Translations under genes and position numbers: made by a program | Notes under the pieces: model-generated | Seen by the model: the letters and a program-made list of their open reading frames with translations, nothing else | Databases searched by the model: none | What the model was told of the DNA's origin: nothing | DNA from: Pteria penguin | Taxonomy: Eukaryota; Mollusca; Bivalvia; Pterioida; Pteriidae | Direction: 5' to 3' | Length of the DNA: 64,000 nucleotides | NCBI GenBank assembly: GCA_035048485.1 | Contig: CM068590.1 | Span: 7,136,329-7,200,328, forward strand | Shown here: in pieces, positions 43,001 to 57,903 of the stretch | How the letters are laid out: each line of letters starts with the position of its first letter | How positions within the stretch are numbered: position 1 is the stretch's first letter

Positions 43001-46000
43001 TGTCAGCCAAAATCTAGACAGTTAAGTACGTTCATATGTCTTTTTGCAATTTTGGAACATTTCTGTTAAGAGCATTGCTTAACATTTATATCTGTTTGAA
43101 AAAAAACCGATGTAGATTGATTTGGCAAATTGTAATTTGTAATTCCTAATTGTACGTCGTTTTCGATACATGTATTCTTAATTATATAGGTACTGTTTGA
43201 AAATCCATAATCGCAGATGTTTTCTTCTGTATAAATATTAGATGTGGTTTTAACACTATGTCGTTGAACAGAACATTATCAGGTGGAAATTTCGTTAAAT
43301 AAGCAATGGCTACGTAGATAATTCAAATAATAGGATTGTGAATAATCTTGTATGTTTCTCACCATGTCAATGACTTGGGTAGAGGTTTATCATAGCCCTC
43401 TTTTCCAATCAGCCAGTATGTCTTCTGTAAGCCTTTTCCCTTCAAATCAAAGATAAATTACTTCAGTTTAAAAAGGTACGAGAATATTAAAAGGAAAGTT
43501 TTGCACTTGACATATTAATAGACTGCTTTTCCGTGCAAAGGAAATCCTCTAGATCAGTGATTCAGTCACGTGTATCCTTCACATATTTAAGATATTTGAA
43601 AAATTCAAACTATTGTTACAGATGTTCACGCAACAAATGTTCAGGATAAAAACATTTTGTAACTTTACTTCTCCGAGCCAAAATGATATATAACTTCTAG
43701 CACAGAACAATTAAAAATTCAAATGAGCTGCACGACTACAAACTTTATACAAACAGAATAACAGAGCATCTCAATGTACCTATACAAAGTCTATAGACTC
43801 TGTCTAAAATCATTAAAAGTACGCGCATAAAGCTCATTAAATAGTCTTAATAAAAGCAGTTACAAAGTGGTCAACTAGAAAAATCTTCTAAACAAAATTA
43901 ATTCTGACTTAATAAAAATATCATAATGTCTTTCTTCGGTGTGTATATTTCTAAAAACTTATCTTATCTAGTATATCTTTAATATCTGAACTAACAAATT
44001 CATTCTTGTTCATACATGTAAATGTAAACATGATATTTTATAACGTATATATGTTCTAATAGTTATTTTTACCTTGAAACATATATGCAATTTCTTAATT
44101 GTATTAGTAATTGTGTCCACTACCTTAACCTCAATGATGCCTCTTTCCAAAGTCATGAAGCCCCATTTTAGTTCATTCAGTGCAGAGTTCATGTCAGCGC
44201 TCACGTGGATATGTAAAGCTAAATAATAGAAAAATCGGTATAAATATAAAACACGCACATAAAATAGATGACAGGTATGTCAGTTCAGTAATAATGCTCA
44301 TCTTCATTTCTCTATTTATGGGAGCAGATCTTAAATATAAACTGTTCCAGTAACTTGCATTGTGAGTTTGGTATAATACTTGTAATTTTATGATATGAAA
44401 TATGCTTTATATCAGGATTGCAAACAGTTGGCATTACTTTCGAACAATCAGAATGTTTTAAGTCACATGGATATTTCATTCTAAATGATATTTACTTTTA
44501 CTTGAACGTTGCACGCTGACTAACAGGGCGGTGGGGACTATATGACGGGCCTTGTCCAAACCTCTTTCAGAGGAGACATGGTCCTGAACCTCGTCCCCTC
44601 TGACTGTTAGTCGGGACTCCTACAGATCTAGGGTCTTAGCTCGCTTTCAGACTGGCAGAGCACGGTTTATCATGTTGATGTCGCATATATTTTTATACCA
44701 TTATGTTTTTACAACACCTTACGTGTTTATATTTTTATGACCTCTCAATATGCGATACCTGTTGACCCTTGTTCTTTACATGGAGGATTATTTATAAATT
44801 TTTAAATGTACGTCTTTTGATTGTTCTGCTGTTACGGTGAGTGGGAAGGTGGGCCCGTAAACCGGTTAACCACACCATTTGTTTGGCTTTTGTCAAATTA
44901 AATGACCGTCCTAAGTCGGTATCGTAATTGCACTACAATCAAATATTTTTGTAATGTGTTAAATGTTCTATCATATTATTTATATTCATGTATTGTATAG
45001 CTCCATGGTGACTTCTGCCACATAACTGAGCCGGTAACTCCTCTTTTTTCTTTTATCATTATTTAAAAAGAAAAAATGCATGAAGATTTGGTTTTTAACG
45101 TCACGCGTTTTTTTATACTATTCTGCAAAACTAACATAAGAATTGTGTGACTTAATATAAAATTGTGTGACCTAATATAAAATTGGGTAATCTAATATCA
45201 AAAGAATGTGGTTTATTCTGATTAAATTTATGAATCTTAATAGAAATCAATAAACAAAAAATCTCCAATTTAGTTTAAAAATCATGTTTTTAAAATCCTA
45301 TGTTTGATTGAAAATGGAATCGTTAGAATAAAAATCGTATTTGTGTTTTATGTAGACAACACTAGAAGTATTCCCATATTGTATTCAGTCGACAAGTCAG
45401 TGATTCATATCTATACCATGAATTACAATATATCAGGTTTTACACTATTTATTAGAGATAATAGAAATTCTTACATAATCATTGATAATGCATCATCACT
45501 TGATCACAGTTCATTACATGTTGATTACAGTGTTGATTGCAAAAACTCATATGGAGACTTGATGAGGCAGGACAAATGTGGAGAGATGCACCTAGTAACT
45601 TCCATATTAATAATCGTGTTGCCATGAAGACTAATTAGGTCAATGCGTGGACCAATGGAGCTAAGTGGTCGACCCAGACTCCCCTCGGACAATCATAATT
45701 CCCTCGCAAATTAATGTTGTGGTTACATGTAAAATCAATTCTAAGTGGAAAGGAGTCAGACAACGGAGGTGAAATGTTATGTTCATATTTGCACATAAAA
45801 CTACACCAAATTTCTAATATGAGGGGAAGGGGAGGGACAGATATGGTGTATTGATAAAGCACACGGTTTTCAATTTTTGAAATATGAAGTCAAACCCGAA
45901 GTGCGTATTTATCATTAAAAGGTTGGTAACATCCCGCCTGTTACTTGCCATATTACTGTAAAATTGTTGTAGGAGGCGCGAAATGTGAATTATTGATAGT

Positions 46001-49000
46001 AATGTATCATATACTGATACATCATTAATGAAAACAAAAATTATTTCTGAAACAATGTTAATACAATAGCAACTGAAGGCGATTACATGGTCGAAAATAT
46101 GTTTTAAAAATCCATGTATTTGCTGAGAGGAACATGCATTGTACTTGACTAAAAGACATGGACCTCCCGAAAACAATATATACTATATATTGTGCTAAAA
46201 TTGAAATTTTGATTTATAGCTTTTCGACTTGGATGTTTAAGATGGCAACGTTTGTAGCACGTAGCACCTTTTATTAATATTGAAGTGTAGTAAAAGGCAT
46301 AGATACACAAAGGCCTGAGATTGGTATGTATTGTTCACACGAGCACACGAGAAACCTAAAAAGGGTAAGAATGTTCTTGATCGAAAGTGTCCTTTTCATT
46401 AATTGTTATTTCAAAATAGAATCTAAAGCGACATTATAATATGCTCCGACATTATGACAATTGATTAATAATAATCCTTTGGGACCTATGTTACTCTGTC
46501 CTCATCCATCTTTTGGCGGATTTGGCCGAAAAATATTAATATTTGTAATGATCTTTAAGCGCTGCATACATTCCGAGTTTCAATTAATCTTTCGATAAGT
46601 TCTGAAGAAGTCCATCAAAACTTATTTTTGCATACCTTTAGTATATCCCCTCCCCTTTCTCGAACTTTAAGATAATAAAGAAAAAGTCTATCGCTCATCT
46701 GAGGACAATAAGCTTGTAAATTAATTACTTGATGTTTATTGTGTTGTAACGAAGTTTTGTTCTGAAAACTAGGTGTAAAATTTGATTCATCATCAACATT
46801 AGGCGATCGTTTATGCAGGCCGATCTTAAATTCATAAAACATTAAATTCATATATTATATATAATAATTTACAGTACACAGATCTGGATGAATAGTATCA
46901 ATGCATGAAGGAGACCATATGTGCTCTATACTTACAAAGTTTAATAAAAAGAAAAAAGAGGAGTTACTGGCTCAGTTATGTGGCAGAAGTCACCATGGAG
47001 CTATACAATACATGAATATAAATAATATACTAGAACATATAACACATTACAAAAATATTTGATTGTAGTGCAATTACGATACCGACTTAGGATGGTCATT
47101 TAATTTGACAAAAGCCAAACAAATGGTGTGGTTAACCGGTTTACGGGCCCACCTTCCCACTCTCCGTAACACCAGAACAATCAAAAGACGTACATTTAAA
47201 AATTTATAAATAATCCTCCATGTAAAGATCAAGGGTCAACAGGTATCGCATATTGAGAGGTCATAAAAATATAAACACGTAAGGTATTGTAAAACACATA
47301 ATGGTATAAAAATAAACTCAATTTAGTGGTTCTGAAGAATGGGTCACGTAAAATAGTTTACGAAGACGGACAACGGATGGAGGACGACAGACTGACAGAC
47401 GTCAGTCCAAAAACTATGACAATACGATAAAAATCATAGAAATTATTTTTGTATCTCATTCGTCCTTTGCAGCTATATTTATTAAAATAAAAACAGTTAA
47501 AATATACGCAATCAATTCATCATAAACAACATACAAGGAAGCAAAATATGAAACTACATAAAATTTGCAGGAGAGCCTAGTGCGTTTATAATGCTCTCCT
47601 GAGCTCAGCTTGGTCATTTGAATACAACTTACTGCTTGAACGAATTTGTAGGTGTATATATTATCTTTCTAATTGCATTTTATAGGACTTAGGACTTAAA
47701 TTTGTATTTATTATCAACCTTCTATCAGACTCATCCATAGATGGTTAATCACTACAAAATCAAAACACTTAATGCACTCTGATTTATTCAGTTTGATGAT
47801 ATATGCAGTTGGTCTTTACATGAAGCATGTCGAAGGAATGTACCCTCAACGGCGTTAATTACCCATCCTGTATTGTAGGGATATCAAATGTGATTTATAC
47901 CTACAAAGTTTCATCAATGTCTTTCAAATAGTTCTGAAGGAGAAATCATCAAAATTTATTGTATTTTAATAGTAAAAATCTAAAACAAATAGAACAAATA
48001 AAACAAATAGGAAAAAGTTTTAAAAAAGTAAGAAATTTTACTTCTAAATAGAACAAAAAAAAAAAAAAAAAAACAGCACTTCTTGGGAAACCTTCTAAAT
48101 AATTCTGATACATTCGGTTAGATGATTTGTGCATCTGGTCTGAAGATAGAATCGGTCAAAAGATGGTACCCTCTGAGGCCTGTATTGCCCCGCTCTAGAT
48201 CCACCCCACGGCGGATCTTGTCAAAATCAGCAACACTTGTAGGGAACCGTGATAACTTCATAACTACCAAGTCTCATTAACACCTTTTAATGGGTTCTGA
48301 ACGAAACGTCCATCAAAGCTTATTTTATATTCTTACAGTATATACACTCTCTTATCTCATAAAAAAAGAAAGGAATTTATTTTGGAATAGAACATTGAAT
48401 TGTTGATCTATGTAGCCGGTCTGAAGAAGAAATTTGTCAAAGAATGGTCCTATGTGGCACCGCCCTAGATTCATCCCCTGACAGATTTGGCCAAAAAGTA
48501 ACATTTATAAAGGACCTTGAGTACTTGATCTCTACCATGTTTGATCAAAATGCTTCGCTCAGTGGTTTAAAGAAGTCGATATTATGAAAAGTTTACACCG
48601 GATGGACAGATGGATGGATGCAGGACGAAGGATGATCACATTAGCTTACTTTAACCTTCACTGTATCAGTTTAAAGAAGGAAAAACTCAAACCTTTTCCA
48701 GTAGACTCCATTCTCGACGCCATATTTACTGTATCGCCAAACAAGCAATAACGAGGCATGGCAGTTCCCACAACCCCGGCGGCACAACCTCCTGTATGCA
48801 AACCTACGCGTAGTTGTAAACTAATGTCTGGCTTGTGACGGACTTTAAAATTAGTGACACCACTGAGTAAGTCGAGAGCCATGTTAGCTATTTCTCCAGA
48901 ATGTCGTTTTCCATTCCGTCTTGGTAGACCACTGACACACATGTATGCATCACCAATGGTTTCGACCTGGTAATTAAGGACAAATTAAATATAGAGCAAT

Positions 49001-52000
49001 CATGTAAAGGAAAAAAAGGTACTGACTGTAGGACAGAAGTCACCATGGAAATATATAGTATTCAATCTAATGATGTAAAAAAACATAAGGCCATCACAAA
49101 GTATTCTATTATTGTGCAATTTCGATATCGTATTAGGACGTTCATTTGATATGACAATAGTCAATCAATTGATGTGTTCACCGGTTTACGGGCACACCTT
49201 CCGACTCACAGCAACAGCAGAGTAATCATAAGGTATTCATTTAGAAATGTGTGTTCCGACATCTAGAGGTCAAAGGCAACATGTGTCTCAAGTTGAAAGG
49301 TCATAAAAATATATAAACACGAGAAGCGAGATCAGACCGTTGATATGTAGGAGTCCGGACTAACAGTCATGAGGGACGAGGTTCAGGACTATCTCTCCTC
49401 TGAAGGGGGTTCAAACAATGTCCGTCATTTAGCCCCTACCGCCTTATTAGTCAACATGCATCATTCAAGTAAAAGTCTGTATAAGGCCGTAGAGGGGCCC
49501 ATACAACACTTACAGTCTTTTTGATGACCTTTGGGTAATACTGTCTATGACAAAGACGTTTGATTTATTTGGAGCCCGACGAAATAAAGTTGTCGGAACC
49601 ATTGACCCCTCTAGGTTTGTATACAAAATCAGCGTAGAAACTGGGATGGGAAATTTCGTTGGATACATACTTTTAAATAGTGATATTTTCGATTTTATTT
49701 AAAAGCTTTGAATACGAAAGAATTCGCCGATCATACTAATATTAGCCAGAACTAAAGTTTCAAAGAAAATCGTAAGTTTTCGGTATGAAAGTCAAAAACA
49801 TCGGCGTAGCCTCCGGCAACTGAGATTTATATATATGCCAAATGATGGGAGTCTAGGGACATCCAAATAAGTGAAGTGTGCAATAGGAAATACAAAATCG
49901 TTACGTTTATGGTAAATATTAATATGAATTTTATTGTTAATTATCTTAATGTTTAAGTTTACAAGAGGTTTTCCTGTATCAAATACATTAGCTTTGTTTA
50001 ATTGAAGTTTGGATGGATATATTTCAGTTATATTTCTTTCAAACTCAGAGTTGTTGATGACTAAGATGTCAACAAGATATCTATATAGATAATTGATTTT
50101 ATCAATCACATCAAAACATTTAGATTAGCATAAAGTCTCTCTCTAAATCCGCTATAAGAGGGGTACAGTTAGTACTCATAGGGATCCCAACTATTTGTTG
50201 ATAAACCTCTCTATAAAATTGCACGTAAATATTATCCATCAAAAACTCCATGGCTTTATCTAATTCAGCACAGGTCCAGTATAATATGAAGAGTATTGTG
50301 TGTTCGAAAATAACTGAGAGTTATTGGAAGTACAGAGATATGTTTTAAATTCTCTGTTAAAACAATATAACATGTTGTGTTGATTGACCGAATTAAACCA
50401 TACTGTCGCTCATAATGAGGGTTTAACATAAGAAATAAAGATATGCATATATATGTCAGAGATATCCCTGTCTTGGATCTGTTGATATTCCTTTGTGTGT
50501 GGGATGGGATGTTAAATCATCTATTTTGTCACTTTTCATTTTATTTTCTCACTAAATTTGTCTTTGTAAATTGGGTAATACCATACACGATCACAAAACT
50601 GTCAATTCACCAAATGATAAATGTCAAATGATAATTACAGATAGTGCATCAGTTCCTTGATGTGTTGCAAATGCATGATATTATGGAAAACTGTAAATCG
50701 CCCGCAAATGTATCTGCAAGAATGTGAAGGATTTTCGTCAACATGTACTAACACTATAGCTAACATGGCTTTGAAAAAGCAATATTGATTGAGTATTGTT
50801 TACCTCACTTCACTCCACGATTATTTAACGTACATGGTGACGGCATCTACCTAATACATTGCATACAATTTTATACATTTGAAACGGACTCATTCGTAGC
50901 GGTGAGGTACATGTATCTTTTACGTGCCACACCTACTGTGACACGGGACATCGGATTTTACCATCTCATCCGAAAGACAGTGCACCGGCTGGTATGTCCA
51001 TGCCCGCAGTTGAACCAGGGACAGTTCGCTCACAAGCCGCGCATCTAATCAAAATGTTTGCACAATAAAACATTTTGGATTTTTTGTACTTCCTTCGTAT
51101 ATATTTGATCTCACTAATTAGAGACCCTCGTTTTATAAAAAGAGATTTCGTAAATATTGATAAATTTATGTTACTTGGTGCGGAATATTGGAATTTTACT
51201 GATTAAACTAATATCTGAAAAACATTTATGTGAAGTGTTGCAATTTTGATGATGTGAAATCGATCCAATTATGTATGTGTATGTATTCATTTATTGATTT
51301 CCTTAAACACCCTTAGCTCCAGAGTTTCCTCGTTGAAAAATGGAAATATGCCTAATTTGACCAGGGTACAGTACATTTACTACTTTTGGAAGGATGGTAA
51401 ATAATAAATAGACAGGAAATAGAAAGCGGTTGCTTTGGGGCAGTATAAACAGTTATTTATACTTAGTACAGTATATCACAAAGGCAATTTTTAATAAGTT
51501 AAACATATTAGCAAATTATTAGTAATATATTAGTACAAACAGAAAGATGACATATTTCTCAGTGGAAATGACAGCCACAACTGTACTGGTGTGGAAAACC
51601 GATTTACAAATGTATATTCTTTTCTTGAGTGATACTTATTACCCTAGTGATGGTTCCAAAGGTAAGCAATATAAAATAATAACTTTGAAAATATCGGATA
51701 CACGATTATCTAAAACTCTGTAAACATGACTGTTATGTGTAAAATAAAGTCTTCTCCAAATCAAGTGTTACCAAAATCATGGAAAAAAATATAAAACACC
51801 ATGTCAAAATAACTTCAGCCCAATACTGTAATAATCAGTGTTATTATTGCCGATAGGACAAAAGCAAGCAAATGCAAACAAAACAGTCCAAGTGATTCAT
51901 TAGCTGCCTAAAGGTCAATATACATGTAGGAACATAAACGACTTAAATATGAAATAAAAAGAAATAGATACCAACCATATATATATATATATAGTAAACC

Positions 52001-55000
52001 ATAGGTGATGGTATATTTGTAGGTGAATATGATACTTTTATTCTTATTCTAAAACGCTACCTTATAGACATCGTGTCTAGCAATGATGTCATCAAATGTT
52101 GTGTACAGGTCATTTAACAGGTCCACCACCTGCAAAAAGGATAAAAGCTGTCATAATGTCGTTATATAACTATTATACATGAAGTTAATAAAATTCATAT
52201 GTAAGGCAATTGACATTGGTAATCTCGGGGTAAAGATACGTAGTGGTAACATTTATAAGCATTTGGTCATTTGCAAAATAATTAAGTTCCTCAATGGTCA
52301 ATCTCTATTGAATGCTAAGAAAACATACCTGCAACGGTTCGCTCTCATTGGCTATTGTTGTGAACCCAACGATATCTGAGAAAAATATTGAAACTTCATC
52401 ATAGCACACCGGCTGAACACTCTCTCCCCGCTTTAATTGTTCAGCAACTAAGCTATAAATATAATATAATTCTATATATAGAAAATATTCATATACATAG
52501 CTCCTTAATTTACATATTTTTATAACATATGAAAGGAGAGAAGAAATCTGATCCAGCTATATATTGAAAAGAAAAATCGGCAAATAATTCAAGAATAAGT
52601 ATACGAAAGGTCATTACAAAATATTGGACCCTAATGCGGCTGTGGTAGAGACTTAGGTTTATAATTCCTCATGTAGCATTTGAGTAAATACTTATCATAC
52701 ACATTAATGTACAGCATAAAGAGAATACTAAATATACAAAAAGTGATTTGCGTACAATTGCAAGTAATTGTAGTTTTGTGTTTCCATTCTATTTTGTTAA
52801 TTATATTCTGTGGTAAACAGATAGGCACATCCACACAAGTGTTTAATGGAGTACATTTACACAAGTGTATAGTGGAGTACATTCACACAAGTGTATAGTG
52901 GAGTACATTCACACAAGTGTATAATGGAGTACTGCAAGAATACTTGAATACTTCAAGAAAGTTACTATTTGTAGACTTAAACGATGTAGATGAAACAGTG
53001 CAGTGCAGTGAAACTATTGATTATTAATGGGCATGGAGTCTACGAAGCCATGTTTCTTCCAGATGAATAATATTACGAACATCGACAGTGTATTTCTAAA
53101 GAACTGACAATGACACTATAAGGATATTTTCAAGGCGATCTGGCCTTTCTTCATAAAAATATATAGATAAAATAAAAAGGATAATTCAAAATATTGACAC
53201 TGAAAAATTAAATTAAAAAAAGTCAATACTTATAGTCTAAACTTTTTCGTTTTAAACTAACTTGAATAACGCATTTGTACATTTTTGGCCCCGTCCCTGC
53301 AAGACCACTACTATGACGTCATGATTACATTATCAGCCCTCGTTACATTACAATTAATCCACATGTAGTTCTTTGCATCATATCATACTGACTACAGCCA
53401 TAGAAATAATAACCATACATTTTTTTTATTTGATTATTATATATAAAATTTTCGATATATCAAAAAGGGGAAACTGAAACATAATCTAAATGAAATTCAA
53501 AATAAATTTTATTCTCACTGCGGAGGAGAAACTGGCGCTGGCAGAGTATGTTAGAGATAAAATGAGTTCCATGTATCAATAACTGTCGGTCTAAAAAAGA
53601 CGCTGGTAGCGAGAATAAGAAAAATACCTAACCTGTCTCTTAATTGTATTTGAATAACAGTATAAAATAATTATAAATACTCAAATGCAGCAAAATCATC
53701 TTTGTATATTAAATGAATAATAGATAAATAAATGAATTAATTAATAACGCTTTTTTCACAAATGCTCAAAGTCAACTAATTAATAAACGATGTTAAAGTC
53801 TTAGTTTTGTAAAATAAAGAGTAAAAAGAGTAAATTCACCTTTCACTTAAAACGTCACTTATATGATTTGTAGCCAGTGTTTTACATAGTTTAGAATTTA
53901 ACAAAGTTTATTACACCTAGTAGAGGCAAAGATGCCGAAAAATGATGAAAAGTGTGAGATTTATTTAATTTCGATAAGCACTCTACTTAAAATCTAATTC
54001 GACAATAGAATGTCTATAATTATAAGACAGAGTGCTGTGTAACATTCCCTCTCTCGATCAGAAAAATAGATCCCCACTAATATACAATAAATGCAAAATC
54101 AAGTAAATTACGCTTGAAGAAATAAGATCTCTTAAAGGAATGGTATAACTAGTACAACTGGCTGTTAGCGAGCTTATGTTCTGAAGTTATGGTCAACTAG
54201 GGCTATCACTTTCTCAGTAAACACATTGTATAGTCAGCTGGAGGCTGTAACATCCTCATTATACACATTGAATGGTCAGCTAGAGGCCGTTACTTCCTCA
54301 ATAAACACATTCCATGGTCGACTAGAGGCCGTGACTTACTCATTAAACAGATTGAATGGTCAGCTAGAGGCTGTGACTTACTCATTGAACACATTGAATG
54401 GTCGGCTACAGGCTGTGATCTCCTCATTAAACACAATGTATGATCAGTTAGAGGTTGTAACTTCCTCATTAAACGCACTGTATAGTCAGTTTGAGGCTGT
54501 GACTTCCTCAATATACACATTGTGTGGTCAACTATAGGCCGTAACTTTCTCATTAAACACATTGTATGGTCAGCTAGAGGCTGTGATCTCCTCATTAAAC
54601 ACATTGTATGGTCAGCTAAACAGCCAGAGGCCGTAAAGTTTTCATTAAAGACATTGTATGGTCAGCTATAGGCAGTAATTTCCTCATTTAACATAACATA
54701 TGGCAGGCTAGACAGGTAAAAGTTGTCAATTTTCATTAAACACAACATATTGTCAGGTAGAGGCTGTCACTTCCTCGTTAAACAGTTTTGTCCGGTACAG
54801 GCTGTCACTTTCTCGTTAAAAATGTTTGTCAGGTAGAGGCTGTCATTTCCTCATTAGACATTTTTTGGTCAGGTAGAGGCTGTCATTTCCTCATTAAACA
54901 TTTTTGTCAGGTAGAGAATGCCACTTCCTCATTAAACATTTTTGTCAGGTAAAGGCTGTCATTTCCTCATTAAACATTTTTTTCAGGTAGAGACTGTCAC

Positions 55001-57855
55001 TTCCTCATTAAAATGTTTGTCAGGTAGAGGCTGTCATTTCCTCATTAGACATTTTTTGGTCAGGTAGAGGCTGTCATTTCCTCATTATGCATTTTTGTCA
55101 GGTAGAGAATGCCACTTTCTCATTAAACATTTTTGTCAGGTAAAGGCTGTCATTTCCTCATTAAACATTTTTTTCAGGTAGAGACTGTCACTTCTTTATT
55201 ATACATTTTGTCAGGTAGAGGCTGTCATTTCCTCATTAGACATTTTTTTTGTCAGGTAGAGACTGTCATTTCTTCATTTAATATTTTTTGTCAGGTAGAG
55301 GCTGTCGTTTCCTCATTCAACATACTGTAACAGGAAAGTTTATACATTTTCAATCAAATCGAGGAACGAATGATATTGTGAATTGAACTGAATGAACTGA
55401 CGTTGCGCTCTTTGCTTTGGTTACTTAGGTCTGTTTTATGACAGTTGAAAAAACAAAATCTCATGTATTTCCTTCTGACTGTAAATTATTATATCAGATC
55501 ACAATGCTCTTATAAAGATTGTAAAGATGATGGATAAATCCAAACCATAAGTCTAAAACTCATGAAACCAGAGGACATACAAAATAATTGAAAATGAAAA
55601 ACAAATGGAAAATAACAAAATATGTCTATTTGAAGAGCACATGTGAACCCCTGTAATGGAGTGAGATCAGGTGCCCGGGGAGAGTGAGCATCTCCTGCTT
55701 GCTAGCAACACCTGTCACATTTACCCAGTAGAAAGAGTCAAATCGTGTAAATTCCATATGTATTTATATATGGAGAAGTCAAAGTAGGTAACCTTCTTGT
55801 ATAGAAGGTGTCAAATCTGTGTAAAATGATAGGAATCGGTCTCAGTCCAGAATATCATTTAAAAATTAAATCTGGATAACGAGATATCATATGGAGTAAT
55901 AAGAGTCTCGTAACGACCGTAGAACTTCCTCAGTGACGTTGCTAGTCTAGCACATATATATCCCTGATTGAGCAGCTTAACTGTAAGTCACCTAGCCCTC
56001 AGAACAAAGTCATTGTAATTTGAACATGCTCTGGAATAACGTATTAACTGAGATATGAATACGCCGTATGCGGGCGATGATGGAATGTTGCTACTAATGA
56101 AAGGAAAGTTTGTGATAGCGAAATTGAAATCGTCACGTTTGTCATAGAGTGAGGTGTTCAACTGACCATTAAAGTCGAAAGACAACATAATATCTAAATA
56201 CGAAGTAAAATTACTACTTTCTGTGGTTTCTTTGACCTCCAGTTCACTTTGATAGATGATGCTAAGGTAGTCCGCGAACGAAGGATTATTAATTGAAAGC
56301 AAGTCAACTATATATATGTAAGTAAAATTGAAGCCAAGAGCCAATTGTTTGTTCCTTGCGAAAGCAAAGACTGAATGAATTCAGCTTCGTATGAGTAAAG
56401 GAATATATCAGCCAGAAGCGGAGCACAGTTAGTGCCCATTGGAATGCCGACAATTTGTTGAAAAACCTTTCCTCCAAACACCACAAAAATGTTATCGTTA
56501 AGAAAGTTCAACATCTGGATGACAGCTGTTTCAGTGTATTTATTTTTGGAATCAGAATTTTCCCTAACAAAGCAAGTTTTATCATGGCCTAAAACTATAT
56601 ATTTGAATTTGCGGCTTCCGTTTTTACTAGTAAATGCATTTTGAATAATTTCCGCTCTTCTGTCTTTTAATTTCTGATGAGGGATCGTTGTGTAAAGACT
56701 TGAAAAGTCAAAAGACCTGATGGAGTGAATTTTAGTAAAACTTTTCGATATTAGATGTTCTAATAACTCTTTTGAATTTTTAAGGATCCACATTTGATTA
56801 ATTCCACTTCTGGAATATACTGTTTCGCAATATCTATGAAGGCCAAATTTAATTTCTGATAATATTTTTGTGAGTAGCATCGATACAGATTTTGTGGAAC
56901 ATTTCGAGGAACCAGCGATAAAGCGTTGTTTGTAAGAATTTTTGTGCATTTTTGGAACGCAGTACAAATATGGAAGTTCTAAATTTAATTTATTTGTTTC
57001 AATACCATACGTATTGAAGACAGATTTATGATTGTCAAGTACTTCCGAAACCGAAAAGTTCGTGATAGTATAAGTAGGAATTCCTGGAGGTGAATTTATT
57101 CCTAATTCTTTCACTAGGCTGTCAAAGTAATATTTCTTACAAGTAAATGTATAATTATTAGACGCTTTATCTGCTGGTGTAATGATATAATGTCTTTGGA
57201 GGAAGGTAAGTTCTCTGACAACAATATCAAGCAATAAATGACAGAATGTCATAAACCTGCCTCAACCGTCATCTCCATAGAGAGTTTATGTCATCATAAG
57301 TATCGCTTTTTAAAGTTCTGTTTCCTTATTTTTTTTTTTGTAAAATAAAACATAAAGGACACCTGAGTATGTAGGTCATCACTGTATACATGTAACCTCT
57401 GCATAAAGGACACATCTGTTTAAAGGACACTTGTGTATAAAGGACACCTGTGTATACATGTATAAAGGTCATCACTGTATATAAGGGTTACCTCTTTATA
57501 AAGGTCACTCAAGTCTTCCTAAAGTGAACTTTGTATAGACTGTCTGATTGTAAAAGGTATATAATGAAATATTAGATAACAACAAATCCTCTTTACAATG
57601 TCAATACTTTCCAATACAGTCTTGAGCAACACAGCTTACATGAACTCACATATTTCCGTATAGAATACGGGGCGTTTATTTTTCTAGGGCGAATCACAAT
57701 TGCTACCCTGTAGTGCAAAAATTTCCTCCAAATGTTTCATTAGCACTTAAAACGACAAATGTATTCTGCAAAATGCAGTAAACCACTTAATGCTACTTTA
57801 ATGTAAGACACGTCAATCAACTGCACTGCCAAACTGAAACACGTGTCGCACACAC

Positions 57856-57903
<48 letters not shown>

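Larger units (their letters stand above)
40717..43008. mobile_element. 2.3-kb Mutator-like non-autonomous element with tandem-repeat ends
   Basis: The element is flanked by the perfect 9-bp duplication AAAATCTAG (40708-40716 and 43009-43017). Its termini are GGCTGACACTATTTTTAGT and the exact inverse. Each end is a tandem array of units of about 185-195 bp: nearly three at the left (40717-41125) and about three to four inverted at the right (42370-43008). Each unit starts with an ACACTATTTTTAGTAGTCGG-like terminus copy and contains ACTCCGCC and CTTTTCAATATCGA. A 9-bp duplication suggests the Mutator superfamily. The middle has no transposase. It holds a G/C-rich run, a nested GGCGGATCC-type element and one unrecognised frame. 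It lies in the last intron of the guanylate cyclase. Confidence 0.85.

Noticed and set aside
54226..54604. 103-104-codon frames on opposite strands
   Set aside because: Both are readings of the 42-bp minisatellite.
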